64,000 nt of DNA, taken from contig OV277861.1 in NCBI GenBank assembly GCA_922989275.2, positions 93,906,993-93,970,992 of the forward strand, read 5' to 3'. Position numbers and translations under genes: made by a program. The notes beneath the pieces are model-generated. The model saw only the letters and a program-made list of their open reading frames with translations. It ran no database searches and was not told where the DNA came from. This document shows, in pieces, positions 11,673-23,312 of the stretch; the stretch's first letter is position 1, and the number at the start of each line of letters is the position of its first letter. The DNA is from Gari tellinella (taxonomy: Eukaryota; Mollusca; Bivalvia; Cardiida; Psammobiidae).

Positions 11673-11923
11673 TACAGAGGAGGAAACGTTATTCTTTCAC
11701 GTTTAAACGCACACGAAACGCAAACGCAAAACGGTAAAATGTAGAAAATGACAACTGTTTGACAAATCTGACTTTTCATTTTTATCTGAGTGGCAAACAG
11801 TTTGGATCCTGATCAGACGCCGGGTTACCCGGCGTCTGATCAGGCTCCAAACTGTTTGCAATGGAAATATTAGTTTTAGCGTAAACGCGTTGAATGGGAA
11901 AGAATAACGTTTTCTCCACTGTA
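11673..11923 (-). mobile_element. M1 MITE, full length
   Basis: TACAGAGGAGGAAACGTTAT at the left, AACGTTTTCTCCACTGTA at the right, P1 core 11793-11860. Confidence 0.93.
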
Positions 11924-12071
11924 CCACATACGTTCACAACCCATTTCTTAACTCATAGCTTCAAATAATCGAGTTATAAAGCAATAACAAAAGAAAGAAT
12001 TACTGACATAAATCTGACGACAGGAAGAAGCATGCTTTTCAAACAACTGCTCACTTCTTTACCTACATTAA

Positions 12072-12193
12072 CCCTTATATTAGGTCCACTAAATGGTGTT
12101 AACAATGCTTTTAGGAGCTTTCTGTTTAATGTTCACCTAGCTTTGAGAAGTCGCCGGTGTTTTATGCACTCAATAAGCCTTCGTATTACTGTA
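12072..12193. mobile_element. M2 MITE fragment
   Basis: ATTAGGTCCACTAAATGG, a P2 right arm AGGAGCTTTCTGTTTAATGT, and right end CGTATTACTGTA. The left end is missing. Confidence 0.5.
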
Positions 12194-12197
12194 TATT

Positions 12198-12451
12198 AAC
12201 CCGTTATCCCTTTGCCTGTTTCTAATTTTGAAGACAGGTGATCATTTAAACCAGGTTGAAAGGAAATCAGGATACAACTTAAGGCGTGTTCTGCTTTACT
12301 TTCAGCCTGCTTTAAGCCACCATCTGCTAGGATATATAGAAAATATTTCTCATAGTAAATATTCATGATAGTATAAAGTGGAATTATATTTTGCAGTGAA
12401 GGAATAAATTAAAGGCGTAAAATGCATATTTAATAGGGCAATAGGTTAAAA
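12198..12451 (+). mobile_element. M9 MITE with P2 core
   Basis: TTAACCCGTTATCCCTTTGC at the left and GGGCAATAGGTTAA at the right. P2 right arm TTCTGCTTTACTTTCAGCC; subterminal GAAGGAATAAATTAAAGGCG typical of the family. Confidence 0.8.
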
Positions 12452-12534
12452 TTTTGAATTCCGTTATCAGTCTAAGATATGGCACTTATATATTTTGTTT
12501 ATTTACTTTTAAATTCGACGCTGAGAGGAGGACG

Positions 12535-12784
12535 TACAGTGGAGAAAACGTTATTCTTTCCCGTGTAAACGCAAACGAAACGCAAACACATTGCAATAAA
12601 ATGAAGACAATAACAACTTTTGACATTTCTGAGTGCTGATCTTAACGTGAACGGCAAACTGTTTGAAACCTGATCAGACGCCGGGTTACCCGGCGTCTGT
12701 TCTGGCTCCAAGCTGTTTGCATTTGAAATAATAGTTTTAGCGTAAACGCGTTTATTGGGAAAGAATAACGTTTTCTCCACTGTA
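12535..12784 (-). mobile_element. M1 MITE, full length
   Basis: TACAGTGGAGAAAACGTTAT at the left, AACGTTTTCTCCACTGTA at the right, P1 core 12653-12720. Confidence 0.95.
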
Positions 12785-13095
12785 TGTTTATCAAACAACT
12801 CGTCGTTTATTTACGTCTGTTGAAAAAATTAATTTATCACTTTTTGTTGATGATATGCCACTCTCTTGATACTGTTTCTAAGGATTCCAAAAATATAACA
12901 CGTGTGGTCCTGGTTATGATTCTGTCTGTTTTTTCAACATGCCACACAAAACTTGTTCAACTTCTTTCCCAATCGATCCTCCGCCAGTTTTAATGGTAAC
13001 TGAAAATAGAGAAGGAAACTTTAGGGATTAACATGCATTCTGATTCAGTAAAAACCAGATATTTCGACTCAAAAAAGAAGAAGTGTTTCCAGTGT

Positions 13096-13188
13096 TAAGT
13101 CAGACCACACTAAAGCAGGATGATTGTAACGCAGAAAACTCATTCAGGAGCTTTCTGCTTTACAATCATCCTGCTTTATGCGCCCTTT
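13096..13188. repeat. P2-type hairpin
   Basis: Inverted arms TAAAGCAGGATGATTGTAA and TTACAATCATCCTGCTTTA around AGAAAACTCATTCAGGAGC. No clear terminal repeats. Confidence 0.7.
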
Positions 13189-13699
13189 GATTTGACTCAA
13201 TCAAAGAATCTCTTCTGGCTGATCATATTAGCGTTTAATCGCAATACGTTTAAGTGACAAACTAGGGATGACATATTTGATGCGATAAATCTGTTTGCAA
13301 AAGAAATGCATTAAAAAGCGACAAGGAAGATTGCTCTGAATTTAATTTTCGCGGTGTTTCGCGATATCTACTCAATTTGGTACCACTTGACCTCGCTTAT
13401 CATGACATATATCAGCGATTTGTCTTGTATGCCACAGTGCCTATCAATGTTTCTTAACAAAACACACATTAAGGCATTTAGTAAAGTAATTGATCAAATT
13501 CGTTGCTATGGCAACAAGGCTGTGGAAGAAGACGGTCGGCTCTAATGTTATAAAGTTTTAAGATTTTTTCCTCTAACGGTTCAGGATCTTTTGAGGCTGA
13601 CTGGTGCAGCGTCTTTTGTCTTTTGTGTATTGCATGTTTGATTGCATAGAAGAGACATATAACCTTTAGCGCGCTATGATATTATATTGGATTAGTTCC

Positions 13700-13885
13700 A
13701 GTGTTTACTTAACGGGTACCATATGTATTTTATTGTATTTTTCAATTGTTATTTTTTGTATTTCTTGTTCACAAACAATGTACAGACTCTGATCAGACGC
13801 CGAATGATGCGGCGTCTGATCAGTCTGCTATGTTTGACTATATCCCTTTTATGGGACACTTGGCACAAATAGGTTCAAAGTTTTC
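13700..13885 (+). mobile_element. Degenerate M5 MITE with P1 core
   Basis: Core TGATCAGACGCCGAATGATG at 13770-13830; right flank ATGGGACACTTGGCACAAAT matches the family. Confidence 0.6.
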
Positions 13886-13910
13886 CTTATTGGAAACAAA
13901 AAATAGATTA

Positions 13911-13977
13911 TCAAACAGTTTGGATCCAGATATGATGCCATGTAACTCGGTGTCTCATCTGTATCCAAACTGTTTGA
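13911..13977. repeat. P1 palindrome, stand-alone
   Basis: TCAAACAGTTTGGATCCAGA mirrored by TGTATCCAAACTGTTTGA, with a degenerate centre ATGCCATGTAACTCGGTGTC. Confidence 0.7.
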
Positions 13978-14239
13978 CACTCTGATTATTTTTTCGAAAG
14001 AAACAACAGTTGTCTTGAATTACATCAGTGTACCGACTATTAAAAAGCTGCATACACACTCCCACACGGAATTTACACTATTGAAATAAACATGACGATT
14101 TAAATTCAAATTCCCACGTATCACGTTACGTTCCCACTTTTATATTAAATTGCATAATACACCATCAGCGTAAACCAAGGCTATTGAAAAGCTATCTCGG
14201 TAATTTTGCAGTTATTATATACGACCGTAAATGTTATCG

Positions 14240-14446
14240 CTTCTTCCGATTACCCCCTTTTCAACCACAATAACGTCTGCTTAAAAACTGTATTCTGCTT
14301 TTCCCTTTCGCATTTTGACTTTAGAAAATTTCACTGATGCAATATTGAAACGAATGTCAAACACGTTGGATCCTGATCAGACGCCGGGTTACCCGGCGTC
14401 TGATCAGGGTCCAACGTGTTTGCAAGTGTTTGAGAAGAAGGATTAA
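14240..14446 (+). mobile_element. M6-like MITE with a clean P1 core
   Basis: The core at 14358-14422 is 65 bp: 32-base arms around one central base with a single mismatch. The arms carry ACGTTGG instead of AGTTTGG on both sides. Flanking ATAACGTCTGC and ATATTGAAACGAATGTC fit the family. Confidence 0.7.
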
Positions 14447-14655
14447 ACCAGTTAAAAGATTGATGTGAAATTTAACGCTGTTTTTCTGTCACGGTTTCAA
14501 CTGCCGCTACAACAATATTATCAGATAGGACTTCAAATTTAAACATAATTTTAACCCTTCTCATGCCAGAACACATTCCACTTAAAATGATTCCTTTACA
14601 AATTAGTCAAAATTACTGTATATGTATTATACACAAACAAAACCTTAAGACGATT

Positions 14656-14724
14656 GGCATCAGTTTTGAATCCCGGTCAGACGCCGAGTTTCTCGGCGTC
14701 TGATCAGGATTCAAACATGTTGCC
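14656..14724. repeat. P1 palindrome, AGTTTCT centre
   Basis: GGCATCAGTTTTGAATCCCG mirrored by AGGATTCAAACATGTTGCC around CGCCGAGTTTCTCGGCG. Confidence 0.75.
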
Positions 14725-14974
14725 AATACCTGTCAATTCACAACCGCCAGGGCAAGGGGTAATGAGATGTGATTCAGCGACAATTCGCACTTTAAACGGA
14801 GGTATTTTAATATCAAAAACATATAAATAACAGCAAAATCGTCACGGCACACCGTGATTGAATTTAAGTTGAGTAGATTTGGTGAGCTGAATATTATATA
14901 AGTAAGGGGAAAGCATGACTATAATAGCCTACATGGTAAAATGTACATTATTATCACATCACATTTACCCCTAG

Positions 14975-15125
14975 TAACGAGTGTATGCGTCATTTATAAA
15001 ACTAGTGTACAAATGAAAAGAGCACTTGCCCTACGGCCTAGGCAAACAGTGAAGACCTAGATCAGAGGGATCCTACAGGAGTCATATATCCATGGTCTGC
15101 ACAGTTTGTAATTTTGCAATGAATT
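14975..15125. repeat. M10 foldback copy
   Basis: AACGAGTGTATGCGTC, GGCAAACAGTGAAGACC, AGATCAGAGGGATCCT, then GCACAGTTTGTAATTTTGC. It shows the uninterrupted order of the parts flanking the non-LTR insertion at 38799. Confidence 0.5.
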
Positions 15126-15289
15126 GTAAATACAGACTCTTAATACAGTACTCCCTCCTTACCCTTTGATATGGGTCTACACTGTTTGCATGGTACTTTT
15201 GTGTACTGTTCACATGTAAACTATCTGTACACTTGTCGCTAGGGCTCAATGCGTTTACCCTTTCATGGTCAAATTTATCGTGAGTTTTG

Positions 15290-15543
15290 CAGGGCTGCCG
15301 TAAGTTGACATGACAAATCCTAAGATTTTCCAAATTTGCATTTTTCAAGTGCGAATTTACGAATCATACCTTTACCCCATAGCCTGTTTTTAGTTTTGTT
15401 GACACGTGCCTTCTTAAAGCATGCTGGAAGTAAAGCATAATGCGCCTTATGGCGCATTCTGCTTTACTTTCAGCCTGCTTTAAGATACCATGTTCTAGAA
15501 AAAATCCGAAGATTTAGGAAAATCCGGAGAAATGCAAGCCCTG
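15290..15543 (+). mobile_element. M8 MITE with 7-bp target duplication
   Basis: CAGGGCTGCCGTAAGTTGAC at the left, GAGAAATGCAAGCCCTG at the right. AGTTTTG flanks both sides (15283-15289 and 15544-15550). P2 core GCGCCTTATGGCGC with AGTAAAGCATAAT / ATTCTGCTTTACT arms. Confidence 0.92.
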
Positions 15544-15556
15544 AGTTTTGTACTCA

Positions 15557-15763
15557 TTCACCGCCATATTGGCGTCTGCTTCAGTATTGTTGCCTGTTAT
15601 ATAGTTTCAAAGTTAGATTAATGCCAGTATAACTGACGAAATTTCAAAACAAGTTGCAAACAATTTTGATCCTGTTCAGACGCCACGTTACGCGGCGTCT
15701 AATCAGGATTAACACTGTTTGTAATTGTGCTTTATGACGTCAATCATTGAGAGTTAAATGGTT
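15557..15763 (-). mobile_element. M7 MITE with P1 core
   Basis: CACCGCCATATTGGCGTCTG at the left, P1 core 15657-15722, right TTATGACGTCAATCATTGAG then GGTTAA. Confidence 0.75.
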
Positions 15764-15811
15764 AAGTCCCACATAATGTTTCTGCAATGTCGTTGTTCAG
15801 AATAGATCATG

Positions 15812-16012
15812 TGGCATGTCCATATACGAACTGCCACAACGTCATCAATTTTAAACAATTGCCGTCTGCTTTTACATCTCAAATTAAAAGTTTAGGTATT
15901 TTTACTTTAAATATTGAAGTGAATGTCGAACTGTTCGTATCCTGATCAGACGTCTGCTCGGGATCCAAACTGTTTAGAAATCAATATTTTACTCGGGGCA
16001 CGGCAGTGACCC
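15812..16012 (+). mobile_element. M6 MITE, P1 core contracted
   Basis: AACTGCCACAACGTCATCAA at the left, GGGGCACGGCAGTGACCCGT at the right. The palindrome centre is deleted (TGATCAGACGTCTGCTCGGG). Confidence 0.75.
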
Positions 16013-16216
16013 GTAAATACCCCTTTTCCGCTAAAAATAATAGTTCCACTTTATACAATCATGATTATACATATTTCCTATATTATAGCTGAATTGCTTA
16101 TTAAAGCAGACTGAAAGGACAGCAGAATAAACACCAGGAAGCATTCAACTTTACTTTCAACCTGTTTTAAGTGGTCACCTGTATTAAAATAACTGGAAAC
16201 TGGCTATCGGGTAAAA
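16011..16216 (-). mobile_element. M9 MITE with P2 core
   Basis: Contains GTTCCACTTTATACAATCAT and inverted TTAAAGCAGACTGAAAG / CTTTCAACCTGTTTTAA arms; it abuts the preceding M6 copy. Confidence 0.68.
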
Positions 16217-16259
16217 TTTTATAAATAGTTCACTGTCTTAATATCCTTTCTAAGAAACC

Positions 16260-16425
16260 ATGTACAATCAAACCTGTATGAAGCGATCAAAGCTAAAAGG
16301 AGTAGCTGGGTCATTAAGGACAGGACATTGTTTAATGCAGAATAAAAGTAATTCAGCAAGGTCATATAGGACACTGCTGTTATATCAGATTATGTTATCT
16401 TCTTTAAGCTAAACTGTCTTTAAAT
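16260..16425. repeat. M2-like fragment
   Basis: ATGTACAATCAAACCTGTAT then TTAATGCAGAATAAAAGTAA; only the left part is recognisable. Confidence 0.4.
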
Positions 16426-16585
16426 ACTGTAAACAAACAATTCTGATTGGTCGTTTACTATATTAATGCAAGTTCGAACTGTATCTGAACGAGTTCATTT
16501 TATTTTCCTGATAAAACGTAGTACAACATCTCTAAGCGCTTAGAAGGTCAAACCCTTATCATACTAAGCGCGATTTGGCTAACCT

Positions 16586-16654
16586 TGCAAACAGTTTGGA
16601 TCCAGATCAGACGCCGCGTTAACGCAGCGTCTGCTCTGGATTCAAACTGTTTGG
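16586..16654. repeat. P1 palindrome
   Basis: GCAAACAGTTTGGATCCAGA mirrored by CTGGATTCAAACTGTTTGG around GCGTTAACGC. Confidence 0.8.
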
Positions 16655-17264
16655 AACTCATTTTCAACTTGTCATCAGTTTCAAAGAGTACAAAAACTGT
16701 TTTTTGAGTTTTCTTTCTCAGACGATATATTTCAAGCAGATGACACTTCGGCATGATGAGGGTTAAAACGGTTTATTGCCATGTGCACTTTAATGATGCT
16801 CTGTTTGAATATAAATTCTGACTTTGAACATAACAATCACAAATGTAATCGTTATATTCCTTAGAAAATAAGATGCATATCTTTTGTTTGAGTATAAGCA
16901 GAGAAGAAGACGCTATTACATGTATTCCTAATCAATATACAAATTGAAAGAGTGAATTCGAGGCAGCATATACTACCGGTATGAAAAGAGGCCGATTTAT
17001 CTAGGACCTGTTCCCGATCTAAACTGTCAGGCGATATATATGACTATCAATGGAACGAATTTTGGTTAACATCTGTTTATTCAAAAGAAATACGTTTTAT
17101 TCAGACCTCTAGGCTTTATTATAAATTATAAAAAGTTCAAATCAATTTCCGTATTCCCAACTAATGACATCCCTATTGACATGTATGTTTTCTATCTGTA
17201 TAATTGTTAATGCAGTCCACCGTAGTAGACCTTATACGGATATATTTCAAAAAAGTTTCAAAAT

Positions 17265-17493
17265 ACACGTGTTTACGCTAAAACTAGTATTTCCATTGCA
17301 AATAGTTCGGAGTCAGATAAAACGCCGGGTGATCCGGCTTCTGATCAGGTTCCAAACTGTTTGTCTTTCAGATTAAAATAAATGTCTAGAAATTTCACAA
17401 CATTGTATTTTTTTCTAAATTTTAGTGAAATGAGTACATGTATGAGTTTCTTTTGTGTTTAAACTTAAAGAAAAACGCCTTCTCCATTGTGTA
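17265..17493 (+). mobile_element. M1 MITE, left end lost
   Basis: GTGTTTACGCTAAAACTAGT, P1 core 17299-17365, degraded right end GCCTTCTCCATTGTGTA. Confidence 0.7.
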
Positions 17494-17584
17494 AGAAGTG
17501 TTGAATATTTAGTTTAATGATTAACTTGTACAATAGATTGTTGTCTCCTCCTACTCCTTCACGAGAATGTCATTTTATTCAATT

Positions 17585-17960
17585 TTAACCGTTTACCCAA
17601 TACACACGCCCTTTTACGCATGTAGTGTATTCCTCCCTGAAGAAAATAATTGTAAATTATTCAGTCATGAATATTCACCATGATTTATAATCAGGGCTCC
17701 AGATAAGAGAGAGTAAACTGAACAAAACCAAACAATTTCACTCATTTCAGCACCAAATCCTATGGTGTTACTACTCATTAGAATCGTCTCGAAGAGACGA
17801 TTCTAATGAGTAGTGACACCATAGGGTTCAATGCAGAAATACATATTTTAGTTTTTGAAATACTCCCCTTATTTGGAGCCCTGATAATATGGAAGTTTAA
17901 AACAGACTGATAGTAAAGCAATATTCTTTAAGAAGTATTTAGATATACGTTTAGTCTGCA
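17585..17960 (-). mobile_element. M9 MITE split by M3
   Basis: Reverse-orientation family blocks (ACCGTTTACCCAATACACAC; TTCCTCCCTGAAGAAAATAA) before 17692, and ACAGACTGATAGTAAAGC after 17883. The M3 copy sits inside it. Confidence 0.6.
17692..17883. mobile_element. M3 MITE with P3 core, nested in M9
   Basis: CAGGGCTCCAGATAAGAGAG at the left, ATTTGGAGCCCTG at the right, ATAAT on both sides. Core AGAATCGTCTCGAAGAGACG with ACTCAT / ATGAGT arms extending to ACCAAATCCTATGGTG. Confidence 0.92.
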
Positions 17961-19025
17961 TAAGCATCCATCTGTATTCAGTACAGAAAACTATATAAAT
18001 ATTAGGATTGGTTGTTAAATAATAAAGCTAGTACATGCAGTATAACTTAAATTATATTACAGTTCATTTAATTTAAGGAAACATTTAAACTTTAACTGGC
18101 CAATCAAGTGTATACATCAAATGACAATAAAGACCCCTCTTAACTATTTGACGTATATATAGACGTATTTCACAATAAGCAATGTGTGTTCGTTGAAATT
18201 CAGAAACCTTAAGGAAGATCATTTGTTTTAAGAATATTGAAAATCGGTTTTATTCAATACAGTCAATACTATATTCATTGAGCATCGAAGTCGCCTGGAA
18301 ATCTTTAAACACAGTGTTGCTGTTTATACAGAAAGAAATTTTATTTAAAAGAGAAATCTGCAATATGATAATTATTATCGAATAACGTTTATTGTTGTTG
18401 GGTTTTGTGGGGTTTATTTTCGGTCTTGAATAGCCGTTGAGTGCAAGTTTCACTGAAAGTGGTTCGTTCGTCTATATCGGACCCATCAGCAAATAATATG
18501 TCCCGAATCAGACTGCGGGCAACATATCATACGCTTGGGAGATGTATCCAGTCTGCCTTAAAGGTTCGGTTCACTTGTATTGTAAAACATCTTAAACGAC
18601 ACCCAGAGTACATACGTCCCACTGTCGATATATAGCGTAAATTTTAAAAACATGTTTCAGGGTAAACGTAATACAGAAAGCGTCTAAAACAGGAACGTTC
18701 TGCATTCTTTTAGTTGTACATTAAGCTAAATCTTGTTGTTAATGGTACCGTTTTGTTTCACTCTTTGGTCGCGTAAGAGAAGATATACTGTAGAAACATT
18801 CAAAGATACCATGTTAGATAACCTATGTAGACTAAATCTAACTGCTTTAAGCGAAGCCTGCTGAATAATTATTACTAGCACCACTAAGTCTTGCTACATG
18901 TATAAAGTCAAATCGAATACAGTGTTACCATTAACACACTGACCAATATATGAAAACAGTTTATTCAGCACATTGCCTAGATCCAAACTACTCTTAAATA
19001 AGTATGTTGTAAGCTACTTTGATGA
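17960..19025. other. No supported gene
   Basis: About 1 kb of unique-looking sequence. Short frames at 18250-18453 and 18441-18635 have no domain, splice or composition support. Confidence 0.45.
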
Positions 19026-19029
19026 AAGC

Positions 19030-19252
19030 TTAATCCCTTCACTGCCATGACGTCATCAATTTTAAACAATTGTCGTCTGCTTTTATTTCTAAAACTAAGT
19101 ATTTAGTTGTTTTGACTTCTGAAATACATGTATTGAAATGAGTGTACAACAGTTTGTATCCTGATCAGACGCCGCGTTACGCGGCGTCTAATCAGGATAC
19201 AAACTGTTTTGAATTTACTAGTGTACTTGGGGTAAGGTAGTGAAGGGGTTAA
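19030..19252 (+). mobile_element. M6 MITE, good copy
   Basis: TTAATCCCTTCACTGCCATG at the left, GGTAGTGAAGGGGTTAA at the right: inverted CCCTTCACTGCC-type ends with TTAA, as in piggyBac-derived MITEs. P1 core 19148-19211 with GTATCC arms on both sides. Confidence 0.85.
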
Positions 19253-19349
19253 AGGTAGTACATGTACACCCCAATAAAGTTGGACTAATGTCGATTATTA
19301 TCGGTACTCTACGTAGAGCGATCGGTTATTCTCGTCAAATGACGGTAGG

Positions 19350-19592
19350 GGAACACGAATTATTTCCCAATTAACGCGTTCACGCTAAAACCATTATTTC
19401 CAGTGCACACAGTTTTGAGTCAGATCAGACGCCGGGTAACCCGGCGTCTGATCAGGCTCAAAACTGTTTGCCACTCATATTAAAATAACTGGTCAGAATT
19501 ATCAACAAGTTGTCATTTTCAACATTTCGTTGCAATGTGTTTGCGTTTCGTTTCCGCGTAAACAGGAAAGAATAACATTTTCTCAAATATAC
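19350..19592 (+). mobile_element. M1 MITE, both ends eroded
   Basis: TTTCCCAATTAACGCGTTCA, P1 core 19408-19470, right GAATAACATTTTCTCAAATA. Confidence 0.8.
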
Positions 19593-19899
19593 CGAAGAGT
19601 GCTCATAGCGAGAAAGGCCGATGGCGCTACGTAGAGTAACGGTACTGACTGACATTGGATTGATTTCGTGAGAGCTGTACTACCTTAACATAAAGACTGG
19701 AGGCGGGAAATTAGCAAAACATTTATGTAGCCATAGGTTTCTTTCCTAGCTTGTACCATGCTATTATATTGTTTGATAAAAATGGTAACGTTCGTAAAAA
19801 AATAAAATCCATTGGTATTATCTAGGCTTTTCACTTGGGAGTATTGCAATGAATTGAAAATACACGTATTTCGAATGCTGTATCGACATACGAAGCTCC

Positions 19900-20008
19900 T
19901 ACAGTGTAGAAACGCTTATTCTTTCCATGGAAACGCGTTAATTATGCTAAAATCCCTGTATCTTATGCAAACAGTATGGAGCCGGATAGGACGCCTGGTA
20001 ACGTTACA
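19900..20008 (+). mobile_element. M1 MITE, left part only
   Basis: TACAGTGTAGAAACGCTTAT then GCAAACAGTATGGAGCCGGA; breaks off inside the palindrome. Confidence 0.7.
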
Positions 20009-20049
20009 TGTACGTATTTGACTTTAGAGGAAGAAACATTTAGACGAGT

Positions 20050-20118
20050 GAAAAAGAGTTTGGACCCAGATAAGACGCCCAATTAAGCGGCATCTGATCT
20101 GGGTTCAAACTGTTTGAA
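20050..20118. repeat. P1 palindrome
   Basis: AGAGTTTGGACCCAGATAAG mirrored by ATCTGGGTTCAAACTGTTTG; GGACCC/GGGTTC arms. Confidence 0.7.
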
Positions 20119-20148
20119 AATGAAAGCAATGTCATGTTTATAACACAA

Positions 20149-20408
20149 TACAGTGGAGAATCTGTTATTCTTTCCCAATAAACGCGTTTACGCTAAAACT
20201 ATTATTTGCAGTGCAAATAGTCTGGGGCCAGATCAGTCGCCGGGTAACCCGGCGTCTGATCAGGCTTCAAACTGTTTGCCACCAAGATAAACAAGAATTA
20301 TCAGAATTGTCCAAAAGTTGTTCTTTTCTACGTTTTAGTGCTTTGCGTTTGCGTACGTTTGCGTACGTTTGCGTTTAAACGGGAAAGAATAACATATTCT
20401 CCACTGTA
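20149..20408 (+). mobile_element. M1 MITE, full length with 10-bp duplication
   Basis: TA-flanked TACAGTGGAGAATCTG ends; the right flank has an extra GTTTGCGTAC unit compared with sister copies, giving 260 bp. Confidence 0.95.
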
Positions 20409-20707
20409 TACCTTTCCCCTCATTATAACAACTCCCTCTGAACAACACACACTCTATAATTTTCTCCAATATACTAAAAATAGAAGCTGGCATTGTTTAT
20501 TGGAAGTTTCAGGTGAAAATTAGTTAGGAGATATCTATTTTATCAGTTTAAAAACCTTTCGATGTAAAATGGGACCTTTGCTTGAAATAGTACAATTTGA
20601 GGAAAAAGTTTCAATTTTGGCATTTTGAATACATTAACTGTCGTTTAAAAACAATTTTTGATCAGCTGCCCGTTTTACTTTGAGCATTCAAACGACAGCT
20701 TTAACAT

Positions 20708-20845
20708 TTTAAGCTATGGCCTTTTTCTAGATTTGAAAACTGGTTAGTACAAATTAAATAATTTGATATATGTTTATGACTGTATCAAATGGAACTTTTT
20801 TCCTCAATGGAGGAATAAAATGATGTGCTTAAAGGGCGTTTCTAT
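20708..20845 (+). mobile_element. M9 MITE without hairpin
   Basis: AGCTATGGCCTTTTTCTAGA and TTTCCTCAATGGAGGAATAA blocks; the P2 core is gone. A run of 11 G follows at 20846-20856. Confidence 0.5.
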
Positions 20846-21066
20846 GGGGGGGGGGGTTAGGTCCTGGCAGATGACTGTTTAACTATAACAGTACGAAGCA
20901 TGAGTTGAATAAAATTTTCAAACAGCTTAGATCAAACTCCTGGGTCCAAACTGTTTGACACTCGTGGTTAAGTTTCTTATTTCATAACATCCAATATGTA
21001 AATTTGAGAAATAATACCAGAAGACAATTGTAAGCAGCCGATATGGCAGCAGTGAAAGAGTTACAG

Positions 21067-21309
21067 TACAATGGAGAACAATTTATTCTTTCCCAATAAA
21101 CGCTTTTACGCTAAAACTATTATTTCCCTTGCAAACAGTCGGGAGCCAGATCAGACGCCGGCGTCTGATCAGACTCCAAATTGTTTGCAATTCAGATTAA
21201 AATGAATGGTCAGAATTATCAAAATTATGTTATTTTCTTAGTTTTATTGCAATGCGTTTGCGTTTCGATTTGCATAAAAGCGTGAAATAATAACGAATTC
21301 TCCACTGTA
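21067..21309 (+). mobile_element. M1 MITE, palindrome centre contracted
   Basis: Left TACAATGGAGAACAATTTAT, right ACGAATTCTCCACTGTA. The centre reads CAGACGCCGGCGTCTG, lacking the usual nine central bases. Confidence 0.88.
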
Positions 21310-21502
21310 AGAGCTGACGCTCGGCCTGACGTCGTATATCAGTAGGGGAAAGAGCGGTCGGAGATTTAAAACCTAGCTATTTACCCATGTGACTGCTGAG
21401 CAAATAGCTGTCAATAATTCCGTCTGTTGCAATTTCTAAAATCGACATGTTCATCTCAGTACATACTCACACAAACTCACCAGGTCCAACGTATTGAGTT
21501 GT

Positions 21503-21568
21503 GAATAGTTTAGATACTGATCAGACGCCGAGTTACTCGGCGTCTGATCAAGATCTAAACTGTTTCCA
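21503..21568. repeat. P1 palindrome, AGTTACT centre
   Basis: AATAGTTTAGATACTGATCA mirrored by TGATCAAGATCTAAACTGTT around GCCGAGTTACTCGGC. Confidence 0.8.
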
Positions 21569-21786
21569 AAGTCCTCAATACTCGTTTTAGCGTGGGCAAA
21601 GGCTTGTCTCGACTAGCGGCTATTTTATTGGCCACAAGCTTCTCCTAACCTAGTGATAATAGCCCGTATCACACATTTGGTAGACTGTCACCTTTCTGAT
21701 CCAGCGGATAACTGTGTCTGCTAATGGCATTTGCAATCACACGGCCTGGATCCAAATCAAACACAGACAAAATAGGCATCTGATCA

Positions 21787-21994
21787 GGGGCCCGTTTCAT
21801 AAAACTTCTTACGACAAATGTTGTCGAAAGTCAGATTATAAAAGTATCAATTGTTATCTTTTTCTCCATCTAATCATGTCTTGTGACATCCTTTTGGAAG
21901 ACAGGATTAGATAGAGAAATAACAGGTTAAATGTATTTTAAAGTTTTGACTGACGACAACATTTGTCGTAAGAAGTTTTATGCAACGGGCCCCC
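21787..21994. mobile_element. M4 MITE, P3 core deleted
   Basis: GGGGCCCGTTTCATAAAACT at the left and TTTTATGCAACGGGCCCC at the right. The centre is cut from CATCCTTTTGGAAGACAGGA, so the GAATCGTCT arms are missing. Confidence 0.88.
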
Positions 21995-21999
21995 GGACG

Positions 22000-22590
22000 C
22001 TTAACATCTGATTTATTATCATTATTTCTTATATCAAAATGGCACAATCCCATATTTGAGAAAATAATGCAGATTGTAATTTCGAAGCATACCATAGTGG
22101 CGGTGAATAAGAAACACACTTGTCATCGCCACATTTTAACGTCTGTTGTAACCTTTTCACAAGCCATAGTGCCGTCAAACCATAGCAAACTATTGCTTGT
22201 ATTGTCTGATCTGGATCAAGACTGTTTGCAATATCGACATTGGTTGTCTATGATGGTGAAAGTTCTAAACAGCGTATAAAAGAAATTGACATTGGTGAGC
22301 CGATGAATTAAATACGTGTTAGATAGAGAAAATCCAACTTTGGAGTCTTTACTTTTTGCAAATTGTGCGAACAGTCACCTTTTACTCTGTGAGAATCATT
22401 ATCACCGCGTCCTGGTTGTTTATGGTAATACTATAGTACTAAAATAAATGGCGGCACTAGTTACATGGTAAGTAAATCCCAGACGGAAATGATTCCCCAG
22501 CAATGACACATGATTTACACATATATGTACAACCGATATTATGTCAGACGGCATTCCAAAACTTGGCCAAAGGTCAATTCTAAATGCACA
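22000..22590. other. No supported gene
   Basis: A 99-codon plus frame starts in the M4 end and continues to 22279 with no domain. TCTGATCTGGATCAAGACTG at 22205 is a lone P1 half. Confidence 0.45.
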
Positions 22591-22785
22591 CCAATGGCAG
22601 CTAAATGCAGAACAGGAGTAAAGCAGAATGCTCCTTTAGAACCGTCGGCAAAAAGTTGGGCATTGCATTATACAGCCACGTGTCTTTAGCTAGTCAAATG
22701 CTTCTGCAAAGTGTGTCCGCCTAATTCAAGTTTAACAGTACACATGCTCGTTTTCAGAAGGACGGATTCCTTAAAAGGAGGAATT

Positions 22786-23072
22786 AACCCATTTATGCCT
22801 GGCAATTGCAATGAACTCTCCCTATGTGCTTGCTGGATGATTTCATTATAGATAAACAAGGGTGATCTAAGACACGACAATGTTGTCCATACAGCAATCT
22901 AATAGCAAACAGGGAATGTTCTGATAAGACGCCGCGTAAAGCGGTGTCTCATCAGGGTCTACATTGTTTGCCATTGTCTTCCATAATAGAACTGGATATA
23001 GCGAACAAATTTTCAAGGTCCCTAGAATTTCGTTATAAGTGAGCATCACTGTATATGTTTAAATGGGTTAAT
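22786..23072 (-). mobile_element. TTAACCC-type MITE with P1 core
   Basis: TTAACCCATTTATGCCTGGC at the left, TTTAAATGGGTTAA at the right; degenerate core GATAAGACGCCGCGTAAAGC at 22904-22975. Confidence 0.65.
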
Positions 23073-23089
23073 ACACCGAGCTAATAGTG

Positions 23090-23312
23090 TACAGTGGAAA
23101 CGATGTTATTCTGTCCCGTATAAATGAAACTCAAATACGATAAAATCAATTGTTGAAAATGGAAATTGCTTGACAATGTTGACGAAATTTGCAACCTAAG
23201 AAAAGCTTGGAGCTTGGTCAATGTCCGGGATCTGATCTGGCTATAAACCGTTGAATTAACGCTTCAGCATAATCGTGTTTATTTGGAAATAATAACGTCT
23301 CCTCCACTTTAT
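23090..23312 (-). mobile_element. M1 MITE, heavily diverged
   Basis: TACAGTGGAAACGATGTTAT and CGTCTCCTCCACTTTATA ends; the core is reduced to GATCTGGCTATAAACCG. Confidence 0.7.
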
